From Ostrinia nubilalis (taxonomy: Eukaryota; Arthropoda; Insecta; Lepidoptera; Crambidae): a stretch of 64,000 bases of DNA. This document shows positions 8,736 through 20,800 of this stretch, piece by piece. The translations under genes were made by a program, and so were the position numbers. The DNA lies in NCBI RefSeq assembly GCF_963855985.1, contig NC_087090.1, forward strand, positions 16,552,501 to 16,616,500, given 5' to 3'. Positions within the stretch are counted from its first letter, which is position 1. Each line of letters begins with the position of its first letter. The notes beneath the pieces were generated by a model that did not search any database, was not told the origin of the DNA, and worked only from the letters and a program-made list of their open reading frames with translations.

Positions 8736-9698
8736 TTAAATCTGTGTGATACAACTTCCTATATTAAAGTACAATACCTATATTTATCGGATGGAACTTT
8801 TAAAGGTACTTTACCTATGTTTCGAATTCGATCTTAAATCTGTGACAACTTAAAAACTAATTCTTTTTTATTTAAAACTGTTTAATGTTAAAGGCAATAT
8901 AGTAAGAATAAATGCCTTAAATTAGTTTTAAAGATATATTTTTGCACATAAAGTAACACCGAATGTGACGTCCGAATAGAGTTAGTTTAAGTTTAGTGAA
9001 ATAATTCTGTAAAATGATATGGGTACAAAATATGTATGGACTGTTAATCTTTTAAAATAGAAAGACACGGGTCTTAACGTGACATTTACGAATGAGTACA
9101 TTATGTGCTAATTTTTTGCCCAAATTGTTTTTCGTTAAGGTGCCATTTTTTCATTTTGAAATCCAGTTTATAACCAGGATTGCAAACGAAAATTTATTTG
9201 AAAATATCAAGTTACCACTAATTTCCTGGGCACATGAAGATTTATAAAAATAAAGTAAAAAAAAATCCGTGAGAAATACGCACCTACTTACTTGTTATTT
9301 TTTTAATTACGCCATAAATGCATTTGACAGAAAAGCTCTAGGCTTTTTCAAATGGCCACAATCAAATTCACTTGGAGTGAAAATTCACTTGGAGTGAGTG
9401 CCTGTGACGCTAAAATATTTTGTACCTGTAAAATAGATAAGATTTAGAATTCACGTAGCTTAGATAGGTGATAACACAATACAGGGGCCAATCTAGAGTT
9501 AGTCGTAGAGAAGAGTTAGCGTTTCCACTCTCGTACTATCGCACCTTTTTATATGAAACTACTTATATAGGGTGTTTTTTTTAGAAGTATACAAGTTTAA
9601 AATGAAATAAAATATGTAAAAGTATGTTTGATTTACATGGTATTGAATTTGTTTAAAAGATGTTCTTATGCCATTTATGTTTCAAAATGATTTCGGGC

Positions 9699-10037
9699 CT
9701 AAGGTCGCCACGGTTGGCTCAAATGTAGCGTAATCGAAATGTCCAATTTTGAATTTCTTTTTCGAGCAACTGGGGCCATACATCGGCAATAAAGCGACGA
9801 ATGTTGGCATTGAATTCCGTAGTTTATCTGCGGAGTAGTGGACTTTACGTATCCCCAGAGAAAAATATAATCCATAGGTGTGAGATCACCCGATTGTGGA
9901 GGCAAATTCAAAGATCCATTACGTGAAATTATCCGCTCATCGAATGTTACCCGCAATAAATTGAATGTGTCGCGTGCTGGTTGGATGGTAACACCATCAT
10001 GTTGAAACCATAGCTCTTCCACGTCAACATCATTCAT
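9699..10037 (-). pseudogene. Mariner-family transposase fragment
   Basis: 113 codons on the minus strand. The part ELWFQHDGVTIQPARDT, ISRNGSLNLPPQSGDLTPMD, FLWGYVKS is the typical DDE catalytic region of IS630/Tc1/mariner transposases (second Asp in QHDG, third in GDLTPMD). The C-terminal part loses similarity, and the N-terminal half is missing. Confidence 0.75.
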
Positions 10038-10210
10038 CTGAGGAATAAAAAGTTACGAAAATTGCGTCGACCGTAATAGGGACGCTTGTATGGAAAACTG
10101 AACCATGATTTTCAAAATACATTTTTTCACAATTTGCAAGCATTGTTCCGAAGTAATTCTATTTAATTATGAAATGGCAAAATATACTGAACACAAATGT
10201 ACCACCAACT

Positions 10211-11218
10211 TAGGGTTTCTGCTCGAGCTTTCTCGAACTCGAGAAAACTCGAGAAATTTGGCTTCATTCGAGACGAGAAAAAAATTACCGGAGCTCGAGA
10301 ATTCTCGAGTTTCCAATTTGAAGCTTTAATATTCTTGCAAGCCTATTTTCTAAGACAAAAGTAAGTTTTTAATTATTTCATAGGTTAAGGTTGCTTTTAG
10401 ACTGGCCTAATCTCTCGTTTTTTAACTGATTTGATTTGCAATGCAAGTAATGATCTTAATTTATCAACATTACCTACTCTATTTAGTTTTACTTTTGTTT
10501 CATATTTTTGATGCTGTTTTGTGTCGCTGAATAAAATATTTAATTTTCATTTTTCATTTTCAATCGAAAGTAAGTAATAACGTGGTAATAATGTTCACCA
10601 ACTAGATGCTATACCTATTTATCAAGTATGTTTACCTCTGACTGATTTAAAGACTGAAAAATTTGTTAACTGTCTGTTAGGTTAGGTACTCGTGCGTCCT
10701 CGTAAAGTTTATTCAAGTCGTTATCGTTTCCACTTAACATCAGGTGCGATTGTGGTCAAATAACTGCCTTGTTATGCATAAAAAAAACTTTATTAAACAT
10801 ATTTTTTTGTTTATAAAAAAAAACTATTTATCGTAATTTTGCTATTTGGACTTGTGTTTTTTAGAAAACAAGTGATTCAATTGTAGCTCCAGATTTTTAT
10901 TGTTATTATTGCTATTTATATCCTTAAAGTACACGCGACTTTATGACTTTTGTTGTGATTATTAGTTAATATTAATTATGAAAGAAGATTTTATGTTTTG
11001 TTTCTTTCCTTACCAAAATAAGTGGCACTAAATTCTAATATTGATTGGTGTGCAATAAAAGTAGGTATATTAGATTAAAAAACCTGCGTTTTTATTAAAT
11101 TTCAACCGATTTCAACAGTTTTAATTAAAAGACTCGAGACCCGAGAAAACTCGAGACTTTGGCCTCGAGAATTCCCGAAACTCGAGAAAAAAAATAGGTC
11201 GAGAAATCAGAAACCCTA
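10211..11218. mobile_element. Non-autonomous hAT element with CTCGAG subterminal arrays
   Basis: Ends TAGGGTTTCTG and CAGAAACCCTA; 8-bp target duplication CACCAACT at 10203-10210 and 11219-11226. Subterminal regions carry many CTCGAGAAA-type motifs in both orientations. No transposase. Confidence 0.9.
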
Positions 11219-11295
11219 CACCAACTATCAAATTAACTGTCACTAGAAACAGTCTAAGCGATTTAAAGTTGTATACCTCTAAAAAAAAAACACCC

Positions 11296-12206
11296 TTTAG
11301 TTCTTGCAACTCACGTAGGCGAGTGACCTTTCTTGTGTGTGTACATGTACATGCACATAACGATAGTGTAATATCTATCAAAACTTTTAAAAAACGAACA
11401 GTAGCCAGACACCAATGTAAAGCTCACTTGCCATCGTGAATTCCAAAAACTATACTTAATTTTAACTTCGTATAGCCATATAAAATGCTCTAACTGAAGC
11501 TGTGAAAATTAGAAAAGAAACTACTTACAATAAACAATTTGTGTTGAGTAGTTTCTGTTAGATTTTTGTCGTTATTTTTTTTTTAGAGAATCGAAATTTT
11601 ATGAGTTGCCTTTCTTTTTTATTAATGTTTATTGTCCGCCTCGTACTTTGTTAAATGTTGTACTTTTACTTCTATAAATGTTAGTATAATAATTTATTTG
11701 CAGTGTTAAATGTGCGTTATTGTTTTCTAGTTAGTATACTTTTAAAATGCGTGCGGGTCATGCTAGTTGTTTTTATAGTTGTTGATTAATATTTATTAAA
11801 TTATTTATACCTTTTATTGTTAGAAACTTTTTAATATTGTTTACCATAAACCATAACCAGCAGCTGACGAACGAAATACTGTAATACTTACTACTCAAAA
11901 TGATAAACTAGATTTAAAAGTAACTGAATAACTTATTTTTTATCAAAACATTATTGTTGATTTGTTATTTTTACGTTCAATTTACGTGATCATTTTAGCT
12001 ACAACTAATTAATTAATTAAATGTATAAAATACCTAATTTAGAATAACAAAACACTATGTGTTTGTAGAAACTTTGTTTACATGAAATAAAATGCACAAT
12101 TTTTATAATAAATCATGATCTGTACTTATTTTAGTCTATGTAAATAATCAAAGAAAAAGTAAACAACTTACTTATGACTTACGTAATACGATTTAAAGTT
12201 TCTAAC
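11296..12206. other. Intergenic, no feature seen
   Basis: AT-rich, no open frame or repeat structure of note. Confidence 0.5.
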
Positions 12207-12211
12207 ATGAC

Positions 12212-12453
12212 TGTTGCTGGCAGTTTGGCCAGCAATCCTTTTTTATATTGTTTATGGTTTTTTTACTTCTTTTAATATTTTTTTTTGGATTTTTGAAGTT
12301 GTCTTTGTACACGCTCGTGTTAATGTTTTGAGCTGCAAAGCTACAATATACCTACTGTTTTGGCCCTTTTTTGGAGTTTTCTTGATTCTAGTGGCATACC
12401 ACAATCACCACCGGCAGGCCTCTTTATAATACAGTCCACCATCGTTTTTAACA
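12212..12453 (+). repeat. BEL/Pao 5' LTR
   Basis: Begins TGTTGCTGGCAG, ends TTTTTAACA. Followed directly by TTGGTCCTCCGATAGGAG, the primer-binding-site position. Confidence 0.92.
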
Positions 12454-12484
12454 TTGGTCCTCCGATAGGAGAGGTGAAGGTACC

Positions 12485-14944
12485 ATGCTCACTAGAAGCA
12501 AGGTAAAGAACCAATCAGGTAACCCTACAGAGCCCCAAGCCTCACAGGTATGTGTAGATCCTAGTGTCACGGTGCCTCAAGCAGGTGGAGGTTCGCTTGG
12601 AGCCACTCCAAGCGTCGATATCTCCACCTCAAATGCTGGAGGTACTCACTCTAATAGGTCTAAATCTACATCCAGCACAGTTAAAGCTCGCATACAGGCC
12701 GAAGCTCTTCACGCTAAGGCTATGCTTGAAATTGAGGAGCAGTTAGCTAAGGCAAAGAGGGTAGCTCAAGACAAACTTCTGGCAGCTCAACTCGCTGCCA
12801 TCGAGTCTAGTACACGCAATAATTCCGTCAACTCTTGGGTTCACAGTTTGCCTGACCATTTCTCGGATATCGTATCAGCCGCTGCACAGCCGCAGAATCC
12901 CGCCGCTTCAATTGCAGAGGACAGACCAGGTCCTTTTTATGCTGTCAACACGGTACCCAAAGGTTCAGAAGGCTTACTACCTAATCATAGTCAGTTGACG
13001 TCAAAACATGTAGAACCACATCTAGTTTCTCCTTCTCGTCATCATCAATCTAATGACATTAGAGAGCTAGCTCGTGCCATCACTTCCTTAACCAACAAAC
13101 CTAGACCATCTCAACTACCTATTTTTAGTGGAAAACCAGCTGACTGGATAGCTTTCAAACAGTCATACTATCAAACCAGTCAGTCATGCTCTTTCACCGA
13201 AAATTTAGCACGGATACGATCTTCCTTGCGCGGAGACGCAGCTCTATCTGTGTCCGCCCTCTTACTGACTTCTAGAGACCCTGAAGAGGTCATACAAGCT
13301 CTAGAAGATAATTTTGGACGGCCAGAACTCATAGTTTTAGAAGAGCTTGCACAAATTCGCTCATTACCTAGACTACAAACAGATCTCAAAGATTTAAACA
13401 CCATTTCATGTCGTGTACACAATTTAATTTCAGTTTTGAAACATTTAGATCAGTTGGAGTATTTGCATTCACCGGAACTTTACAACACAATTTTAATAAA
13501 GTTAACACCGTTGATGCGTATGCTGTGGACACGCTATGCCGCTGAACACACAGGTGCGAAATCCAAACTGGAGTTACTATCTGATTTTCTTCGTTTCGAA
13601 TCCAGGATTCATACACGTTTTGGTTTAATTTCTCAACAAAATTTTCCTGTAAATAAAATGAATTTTCAAAACAATACACATGACAGGAAGTGTCACGTCC
13701 ATGTGACAGACGTAACTGACACTTGTCTTTTTTGTCATAAATCTCATAGTATCATAGACTGTGGAGGTTTTAAGTCTATCGATGTTGACCAAAGAGTACA
13801 ATTTCTTCGTGATAATAAAATTTGTTATAAATGCTTATCTCAAAAGAAACATCAATGGCGTTCATGTTCCAAAGGAAAAATGTGTGGCATAAATCAATGT
13901 AAACTCAATCATCATCAATTGTTACATCGTACGTCAACCAGTTTTTCTAAAAATGCTGCTGCACCTACCTTTTGTCAACCGTCCGTGCCCAACATGTCCA
14001 CCTACGTTTCCGTCGAACAGGAGACTAATGACAGCAATATCCAACCGATAGTTCAACCATCTAGTCCTGTTGAGCATCCGTTGTCTAATGATACTGCCCT
14101 TTCGTATTCATTAGCCCCTTCACATCTCTCACGGAAAGTTTTACTAAAGGTGATTCCTGTTGTAGTAAGGGGACCCCAAGGTGATGTTGAAACCTTCGCG
14201 TTGCTGGACGATGGATCTACAGCGAGCTTAATAGATTCCACCATCGCGCGTCAAATAGGTATCCAGGGCAGAGATGGACGCATACGTATACAAGGCGTAG
14301 GAGGTATGGTTTGTGAGCAAGATATACAGTATGTTTCATTTAAAATAAGAGGAAAATACAGTAATGAATTTTATACAATAAATAATGCTCGAACTATTTC
14401 TAATATTGATCTGTCTAGACAAACGGTTTCGGTTCAAGACATTCAATACTCACACCTGAGTGACATTGTTTCTGAGCTCACATATGAAGATGCCAAGCCT
14501 ACAGTTCTTATTGGCGCCTCGGATTGTTTTTTGACAATACCACAAGAGTTAAGGTCAGGCTTGCGTTTACAACCAATAGCCACTCGTACTAGTCTAGGCT
14601 GGGTACTTCATGGTCTTTCTAACAATAGTAGGAATTTTAAAGGATTTGATTTTATAAATAAAACCAATGTGAAAAATATCGATTTATCGGAACTAGATAA
14701 TTTGGTCAAGGAACAATTTAAATTAGAAGCTTTAGGAATTACTAAACGTTCCACATCCTGCGGACCTTTACACGAGCGTGCATTACAAACTCTCGACAAG
14801 ACTGCTGAAAGGTTATCAAGCGGTAGGTTTAAAGTCGGTTTGCTCTGGCGCGAGGATAACCCGCATGTCTCTGATAGTTATGCTCTCGCTCGTTCTCGTT
14901 TCAATACTCTAGGTCTAGAGCGTAAAATGGCTAAAGACAATTAG
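12485..14944 (+). CDS. BEL/Pao Gag-protease polyprotein with start of RT
   Basis: 819 codons from the first ATG after the LTR. The Gag region has a coiled N-terminal part, a DUF1759-like domain (LPIFSGKPADWIAFKQ to about residue 370) and Cys-His knuckles from about residue 413 (CLFCHKSHSIIDC). A retropepsin-like DUF1758 protease follows, with active site LLDDGSTASL near residue 572. The frame ends in the first part of the reverse transcriptase (LGWVLHG, REDNPHVSDSYALA). It breaks off exactly where the RT fingers should continue, and the catalytic YLDD-type box is absent downstream. Confidence 0.88.
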   Translation: MLTRSKVKNQSGNPTEPQASQVCVDPSVTVPQAGGGSLGATPSVDISTSNAGGTHSNRSKSTSSTVKARIQAEALHAKAMLEIEEQLAKAKRVAQDKLLAAQLAAIESSTRNNSVNSWVHSLPDHFSDIVSAAAQPQNPAASIAEDRPGPFYAVNTVPKGSEGLLPNHSQLTSKHVEPHLVSPSRHHQSNDIRELARAITSLTNKPRPSQLPIFSGKPADWIAFKQSYYQTSQSCSFTENLARIRSSLRGDAALSVSALLLTSRDPEEVIQALEDNFGRPELIVLEELAQIRSLPRLQTDLKDLNTISCRVHNLISVLKHLDQLEYLHSPELYNTILIKLTPLMRMLWTRYAAEHTGAKSKLELLSDFLRFESRIHTRFGLISQQNFPVNKMNFQNNTHDRKCHVHVTDVTDTCLFCHKSHSIIDCGGFKSIDVDQRVQFLRDNKICYKCLSQKKHQWRSCSKGKMCGINQCKLNHHQLLHRTSTSFSKNAAAPTFCQPSVPNMSTYVSVEQETNDSNIQPIVQPSSPVEHPLSNDTALSYSLAPSHLSRKVLLKVIPVVVRGPQGDVETFALLDDGSTASLIDSTIARQIGIQGRDGRIRIQGVGGMVCEQDIQYVSFKIRGKYSNEFYTINNARTISNIDLSRQTVSVQDIQYSHLSDIVSELTYEDAKPTVLIGASDCFLTIPQELRSGLRLQPIATRTSLGWVLHGLSNNSRNFKGFDFINKTNVKNIDLSELDNLVKEQFKLEALGITKRSTSCGPLHERALQTLDKTAERLSSGRFKVGLLWREDNPHVSDSYALARSRFNTLGLERKMAKDN

Positions 14945-17200
14945 GAATTCTTTCGCCACTGACAGTTCATAGCAGGATACTCCTTCAAAATATTGGCGAA
15001 CAGGAGTATCTTGGGATGAACCTTTACCGATGGACCAACAAAAAGAATGGGGTTCATGGTTAGACAGTATCGCGTTAGTGGAAAATATGAACATTCCACG
15101 TTGCTATGCGTCTCATTGCAACGCGGACTAATCTGAGCTGGAGCTACACGTCTTTGCTGATGCCAGCGAGTTACTACGCGAGTGTCGCGTACTGGCGTAT
15201 TTTGGATTCAAACGGTAAAGTCAAATTATTCTTCATTGCAGCGAAGTCACGGGTCACTCCTCTCAGTCCAGTTTCGATGCCGCGTCTGGAGCTACAGGGT
15301 GCTCTGCTGGCCGCACGCCTCGCGGCCTCTATACTGGCGGAGCACAATGTAACTCCACGTAGGCGTGTATTTTGGATAGATTCAATGAACGTTCTTGGTT
15401 GGCTAAGAGCTGAAGCCCGCTCATTAAAACCCTTTGTTGCCAACCGTGTAGGAGAAATATCCGAAATCAATGAGGTCTGTGAATGGCGGTGGGTTCCGAC
15501 TAGTTTAAACGTCGCGGACGAAGCTACTCGAATGAGTTCTGCAGTCTCCTCTCGATGGGTTAGCGGTCCTAGTTTCCTCCTTAAGAGTCATGAAACTTGG
15601 CCCTCGGAGACTTTGCCACCCGTTAGTTTAACTCAGAATGATTTCGGACGGGAGTTTAAGGCAGATTACATACAGATTCATGCCTTAAACGATCAAAATT
15701 CTCACACGCCAACGCCTATTTCGTTTACATTGGCGGCGGACCCTTCGCGATGTAGCAGTTGGTTGCGGATGGTGCGTGCAACCGCTCGTGCGCATCAGTA
15801 TATCAAAATCCTCCGCAATCGCATAAATTCAAAATTGGGGTCACATAATTTGGCTACACGTTTCTCTTCATCCTCACGTGCTCATAATAGTCATCCAGCG
15901 CATTCATTATCATCGTTACCATTGCTCAGCGACGAGGATTTATACACGGCAGAGGTTCACATCATTCGTGAATGTCAAGAAGAGTCCTTCTCAGAAGAAT
16001 TGAGGTCGAATCGCCGACGTCAAGCTGTCAACAGAAGCAGCCGTCTCTTTCGTTCGACTCCCACGCTCGATTCTGAAGGCCTACTCCGAATGAACGGAAG
16101 AGTCTCTGCCACGCCTGATATGCCCTCGTTCACTAAGAGACCGATAATATTGGATGGTCGTCACCACACCGCTCGCCTCCTTGTAACACACTATCATAAA
16201 AAAGCTGCTCACGGACTGAATGAACTTGTGGTGAACGAGATACGCCAACGTTACTGGATTTTGCGACTGCGAAACACAATCCGCTCCATAGCTCTGCGTT
16301 GTACTATCTGCACAATTCGACGTGCGAATCTGGTCCCACCACCGATGATGCTAGTCGCAGTGGGAAGACGACGAGAAAAAAGATACGTTGCTCTCTTCAC
16401 GTGTCTTACTACCCGAGCCATTCACCTGGAGATTGTATACAGCCTCTCAGCGGACGCTGCAGTCAAGTGCCTGCGACGATTTGTCGCTCGAAGAGGCACC
16501 CCGTGCAAGATATTGTCAGATAACGGGACTGCCTTCGTTGGGGCTAATAACCTACTTCTCCCAAGCTACCAGCAGTGTTTCGGGGACGAATGTGCTAACC
16601 AGCATATTTCCTGGCAGTTCATACTACCTTCAGCTCCTAATATGGAGCGTGGGAACGGATGGTTCGAACAGTGAAAACGGCGCTGAAAGCCATGCTGGCA
16701 GAGCAAGTGCCCAAAGACGAGCTCCTATGCACCGCTCTTCATGAAGCAGAAGCACTGGTGAATAGCAGACCGCTTACCCATGCGTCCAGCGAACCTCACG
16801 CTCCCGAATCATTAACGCCGTTTCATTTTCTCATCGGTTCATCGTCACCGTACCATTCCATCAAGACTGATGCCGGGACCTGCTCAGTAGGAGTGATTGG
16901 AGGAAGCCTCAACGCCTTGCTGAACTATTTTGGCAGCGTTGGGTCAAAGAGTACCTTCCTCTAATCGCTCCTAGAAGGTCGCCCAAAGGTTCTTCGTCGC
17001 AGAATTTCCGAGTCGGTGACCTCGTCCTTATCGCGGACGGTAATCTCCCGCGGGGAACATGGCCTCGAGGCAGAATATCTGCGGTCCACCCCGGCAAGGA
17101 CGGAATAATCCGCGTCACAGAGGTCACCGCTCTCGGCGGAATTCTGCGGCGACCAGTCACCAAGCTGGTCAAATTACCATCAAGTCCCCCCCCTGACTAA
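14945..17200 (+). pseudogene. BEL/Pao RNase H and integrase, broken
   Basis: The continuation lies in other frames. It begins after the RT deletion (RILLQNIWRTGVSWDEPLP), then an RNase H-like section (RVFWIDSMNVLGWLR, LKPFVANRVGEI) within the open frame 15106-16674. The integrase zinc motif (HYHKKAAHG, CTICTIRR) and core follow. The segment with the first catalytic Asp is missing between VPPP and MLVAVGRR; LSDNGTAF is kept. Frame changes at about 16660 and 16900 separate the C-terminal pieces. Confidence 0.85.
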
Positions 17201-17209
17201 ATCGGCTCT

Positions 17210-17226
17210 GCCAGGGGGGTGGAGGA
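17210..17226 (+). promoter_or_regulatory. BEL/Pao polypurine tract
   Basis: Purine run AGGGGGGTGGAGGA directly before the 3' LTR. Confidence 0.8.
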
Positions 17227-17468
17227 TGTTGCTGGCAGTTTGGCCAGCAATCCTTTTTTATATTGTTTATGGTTTTTTTACTTCTTTTAATATTTTTTTT
17301 TGGATTTTTGAAGTTGTCTTTGTACACGCTCGTGTTAATGTTTTGAGCTGCAAAGCTACAATATACCTACTGTTTTGGCCCTTTTTTGGAGTTTTCTTGA
17401 TTCTAGTGGCATACCACAATCACCACCGGCAGGCCTCTTTATAATACAGTCCACCATCGTTTTTAACA
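17227..17468 (+). repeat. BEL/Pao 3' LTR
   Basis: 242 bp, same as the 5' LTR by eye. Confidence 0.92.
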
Positions 17469-17599
17469 ATGACTCTTCGGTAACGCTGTTACATATCAGG
17501 TACTTAACTAAATAAAAGCTTTAATGTGTTTATTTGATAATAATGAACATACGCAACGGCTTTTATTTATTTATCTGATAAAAACAGCGATCCTGAAAA

Positions 17600-17825
17600 T
17601 TATTCCTGAAAAGCTGCTAAGGCGGGCGGGCGCCATTTTCCCGCGCGGCGGCCATGTTGCAAGTTTCCCGCGCTCTTTGGAGGTCGATTATTGGCTGGCT
17701 GGCACAGTTTCCATGGCCTTGACCGCGCGCCGCACCGCAGTTTGTTTGCCTGCATTGCTCGCGGTGACTTGACGTACGCGCGTTTCGTTTCACGCAACCG
17801 CACGCGGTCACGTTAAAAATATAAA
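17600..17825 (+). promoter_or_regulatory. Inferred promoter and 5' UTR of the AK1-type gene
   Basis: A GC- and CpG-rich island in AT-rich surroundings. Two E2F-like sites (TTTTCCCGCGC at 17636, TTTCCCGC at 17664), a YY1/Pho-like GGCCATGTTGC (17650), an inverted CCAAT box (ATTGG at 17690) and a CRE-like TGACGTAC near 17770. It leads directly into an ATG followed by a consensus donor. Motifs are seen; function is inferred. Confidence 0.6.
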
Positions 17826-20800
17826 ATGGTAAGTTACTTTTGATTTATTAAACTTTATTTTTATCACACAAAATCTGGAGCGATTGATGTAATTTTTTAA
17901 TTGTATATGTAAGTGAGTAGTAGCTGCGGATGTAAAAATAGAAGGTGTTGTATAACAGCTGGGAGACGTTTTTAACAATTTTGCGGTGGTTTCTGAGTGA
18001 TTGTGACGTCAAAGTTCAATATTAGACTGCATTATGTAAAGTTAATAATGATTGTCTTTACTCCAGAATGGTTCATTTTGCATTTTTCATTCATAATTAG
18101 GGGAAATAAGATATGAACCTACAACTCCGATATGAAAAATGTTGAAAACTAAACTAGAAACAAATCAAGCAAAACTATCTACTTATCATCCAGTTTAATT
18201 CGCTATTATTATGAGCATCTAGAGTAGATGGTAGTTTTAATTGTCATACTTATTACAAAAGTTTCTTATCTTAGTTTCAAATCAAGGATTTTGATAAAAA
18301 TCTTCATATGAAATTAAAGCATTCATAATTATTATGATTTCGCGGTAGACAATGAAGTTAGTGTTGACCTAGGTACTGCAATGAGTTTTATTTTAATAAC
18401 CATGCAAATCCATTAACAGTTTACAATCCTAGGACATTGTAAATGTAGATCGATTTCATATCTGTCCTCGTATCAGTTGTAAGTAAGAGATAGACAATTT
18501 TATCTCATCTATAGATTGCTAATAATAATATTTTGTCTTGTAGAAAAAAGTACTTAGAGATGCTCCTAGATAACATGTAGGGGAGAGGGGGGCAGCTTTG
18601 AACAATTTTCATACTTTATTAAATATCTTCCAAACTTGAACGATTTCATTAATTTTTTCTTCCTAGATAGAGGTCATGGTTATCACACAACAAAATAATG
18701 ATGTTCTTCTTACTTATTCATGAACGCTTATTAAGATATTTAGATTTTTTCACAGACCTGTAAACGTTCAAAACTGCCCCGTAGTCGGGGCAGCCTTGAA
18801 CACGCCTGGGGCAGTTTTGAATTAGTATTTTTTTCAATTAAATAAAACTGAATATTTATGAATGTGTATTTTTAAAATAATTAATAAACAAAATTTTAAA
18901 TGATCAGTGTCATTTGGGATCAATTTAACATGTTTATTTTATTTTACATCACTCTGTACAAAGTAACACAAAACTTAGGGATATTATTAAAAAAAAAGTA
19001 AATATAAGATATATCAATTAACTAAATAATAATAAACTTTCTGTTTAATGACACATCAAAGACAAAACTGCATAATTTAAAAAATATCAATCAACTACTA
19101 AAACTAGCTTTTGCCCGGACTTCACCCAGCTTGAAATTTTATCTGTCACAGTAAAGCAATCTGCTTATTTTTTATGTAAAAACCTTCTACGAAGTATTAG
19201 AAAACTTAAGGTTTCATAATACCACTTAAAAAAGAAAATTTATAAAGTTCAAAGGTGCCCCAACCATTTCGTTCAAAGCTGCCCCATGGGTCATTTTCCA
19301 GAAAAAAACATAAATTTAATAACGGAACATACTTTTATATCGCAATTTCTTATCAAATCTTCATTGAAACTATTTAAACTTCCATATAGTAAACAAACCA
19401 CTCACTATTTTATAAAACTACGTCCACAAAAACCTTAGAACCAAAATAAAAAAGTGCGAAATTGGCAGTCAAAAACAAAAAACCACTTTTGCCGGTTAAC
19501 CTACAGTTAGATATTAAAAATTAGATGTGACGGCTATGCGCATCAGTGCTGGCAATATAAATTATGATTTATACCATTGTAGCCTAAACCAGTGATTTTT
19601 AAATTCATTTGTTCTAAGCTGCCCCTGTCCAAAGCTGCCCCCCTCTCCCCTATACTCGTAGGTATTTTTTCGATATTTATAAAGGAAGTAGGTAGTTGTT
19701 AAAGTTGATGATTAATTTACACTCTGATTAATTTTCACCGTCTGATCAATAGTCGACTGGTGGATAATGTCTTAAGTAGGTATAAAAGAATTATGTAGTA
19801 GTTACCTGTGTATTTTTTTTTTGTTTTAGCCAAAAATAAACAACGATAGCGATTAAATTGATCCATAATGGACATCATTTCTGAGAAGGCATTATAAAAT
19901 ATTCACACGACCTCAAATACATGGAGAACCTTTATCGATTACTTTTTAGTGGAACTCGCGCATTTGCGTTCATAATATTGATACTTGTTACATAAGTAAT
20001 ATTATTTACTAAGTAATATGTCGATCGATAATAACAAACATTACCTACTGTGCTTAGCGATGGGCGATTATTACTAAATAAATCGAATTATTCGAATGGT
20101 CTCTATAATCGAATGTATTCGATAAGCAATCGCAGTCATTCGATTAATCGACGCGCGCCATATTACTAACGAATAACATGATTCGTTGCTAGCGCTACCG
20201 CATTCCAGCACAAGCGCCGTTGTAGAAAGGTAAATAGATTATCATTCGATTGTCGATTATTATTCGATTTTTTTTTTCGAATTGTTAAATTGACAATCAA
20301 AAGTTCGATTGGTCTATTGTCGATTCATTCGATTATTTTTTTCCGAACAATCGCCCATCCCATCGCTAACTGTGCTCGCACCTAGTTGTCTGGAAGAGAT
20401 CGATTCGCTGAGATTATACTTTACGACTTTAGAATAGAATAGAAAGTATTGATTTATCTCAAAACAGGTTTCATTTACAGTTTATCACAGATACAAAAAG
20501 TCGTAAGAGACAAAAAGGTCTATGACTCAGTGATTGCAGGAGACCCACAATAGGGATGTTTCCTGGGTCAAAAAGCAAGGGTTTTAATTAGTCCGTCAGT
20601 TAACTTATCAAAAAATACTCTACACGTATTTTTAATTTTTTAAACTAATGAAAATTTAAAGAGTTAAAGCGCGCCAAAGTTCAAAAGAAGAGGCCCATGA
20701 CGTCAATGAGTGCTTAAAAGTGCCGCACTTTGTGACGTCGCGCGGAACTTCAACGCACCAGAACTATGTAATTATTTGTTTCATTGACAAATGTCACGAT

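Larger units (their letters stand above)
7399..9569. other. Intergenic, AT-rich
   Basis: No gene recognised. Holds a small hairpin (7821-7854) and the foldback element 8337-8735. Confidence 0.6.
9570..11295 (-). mobile_element. Decayed Tc1/mariner-type transposon
   Basis: Imperfect inverted ends GGGTGTTTTTTTTAGA and their complement at 11265-11295, with TA next to the left end. It contains a minus-strand transposase remnant and a later hAT insertion (10211-11218). Confidence 0.72.
12212..17468 (+). mobile_element. BEL/Pao LTR retrotransposon, recent but defective
   Basis: Two 242-bp LTRs that look identical base for base, and a 5-bp target duplication ATGAC (12207-12211, 17469-17473). Gag and protease are intact. 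Most of the reverse transcriptase is deleted, the integrase has lost its first catalytic Asp region, and the 3' part of pol carries frameshifts. Identical LTRs imply recent insertion; a defective copy that moved would have needed proteins from another element. Confidence 0.93.
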
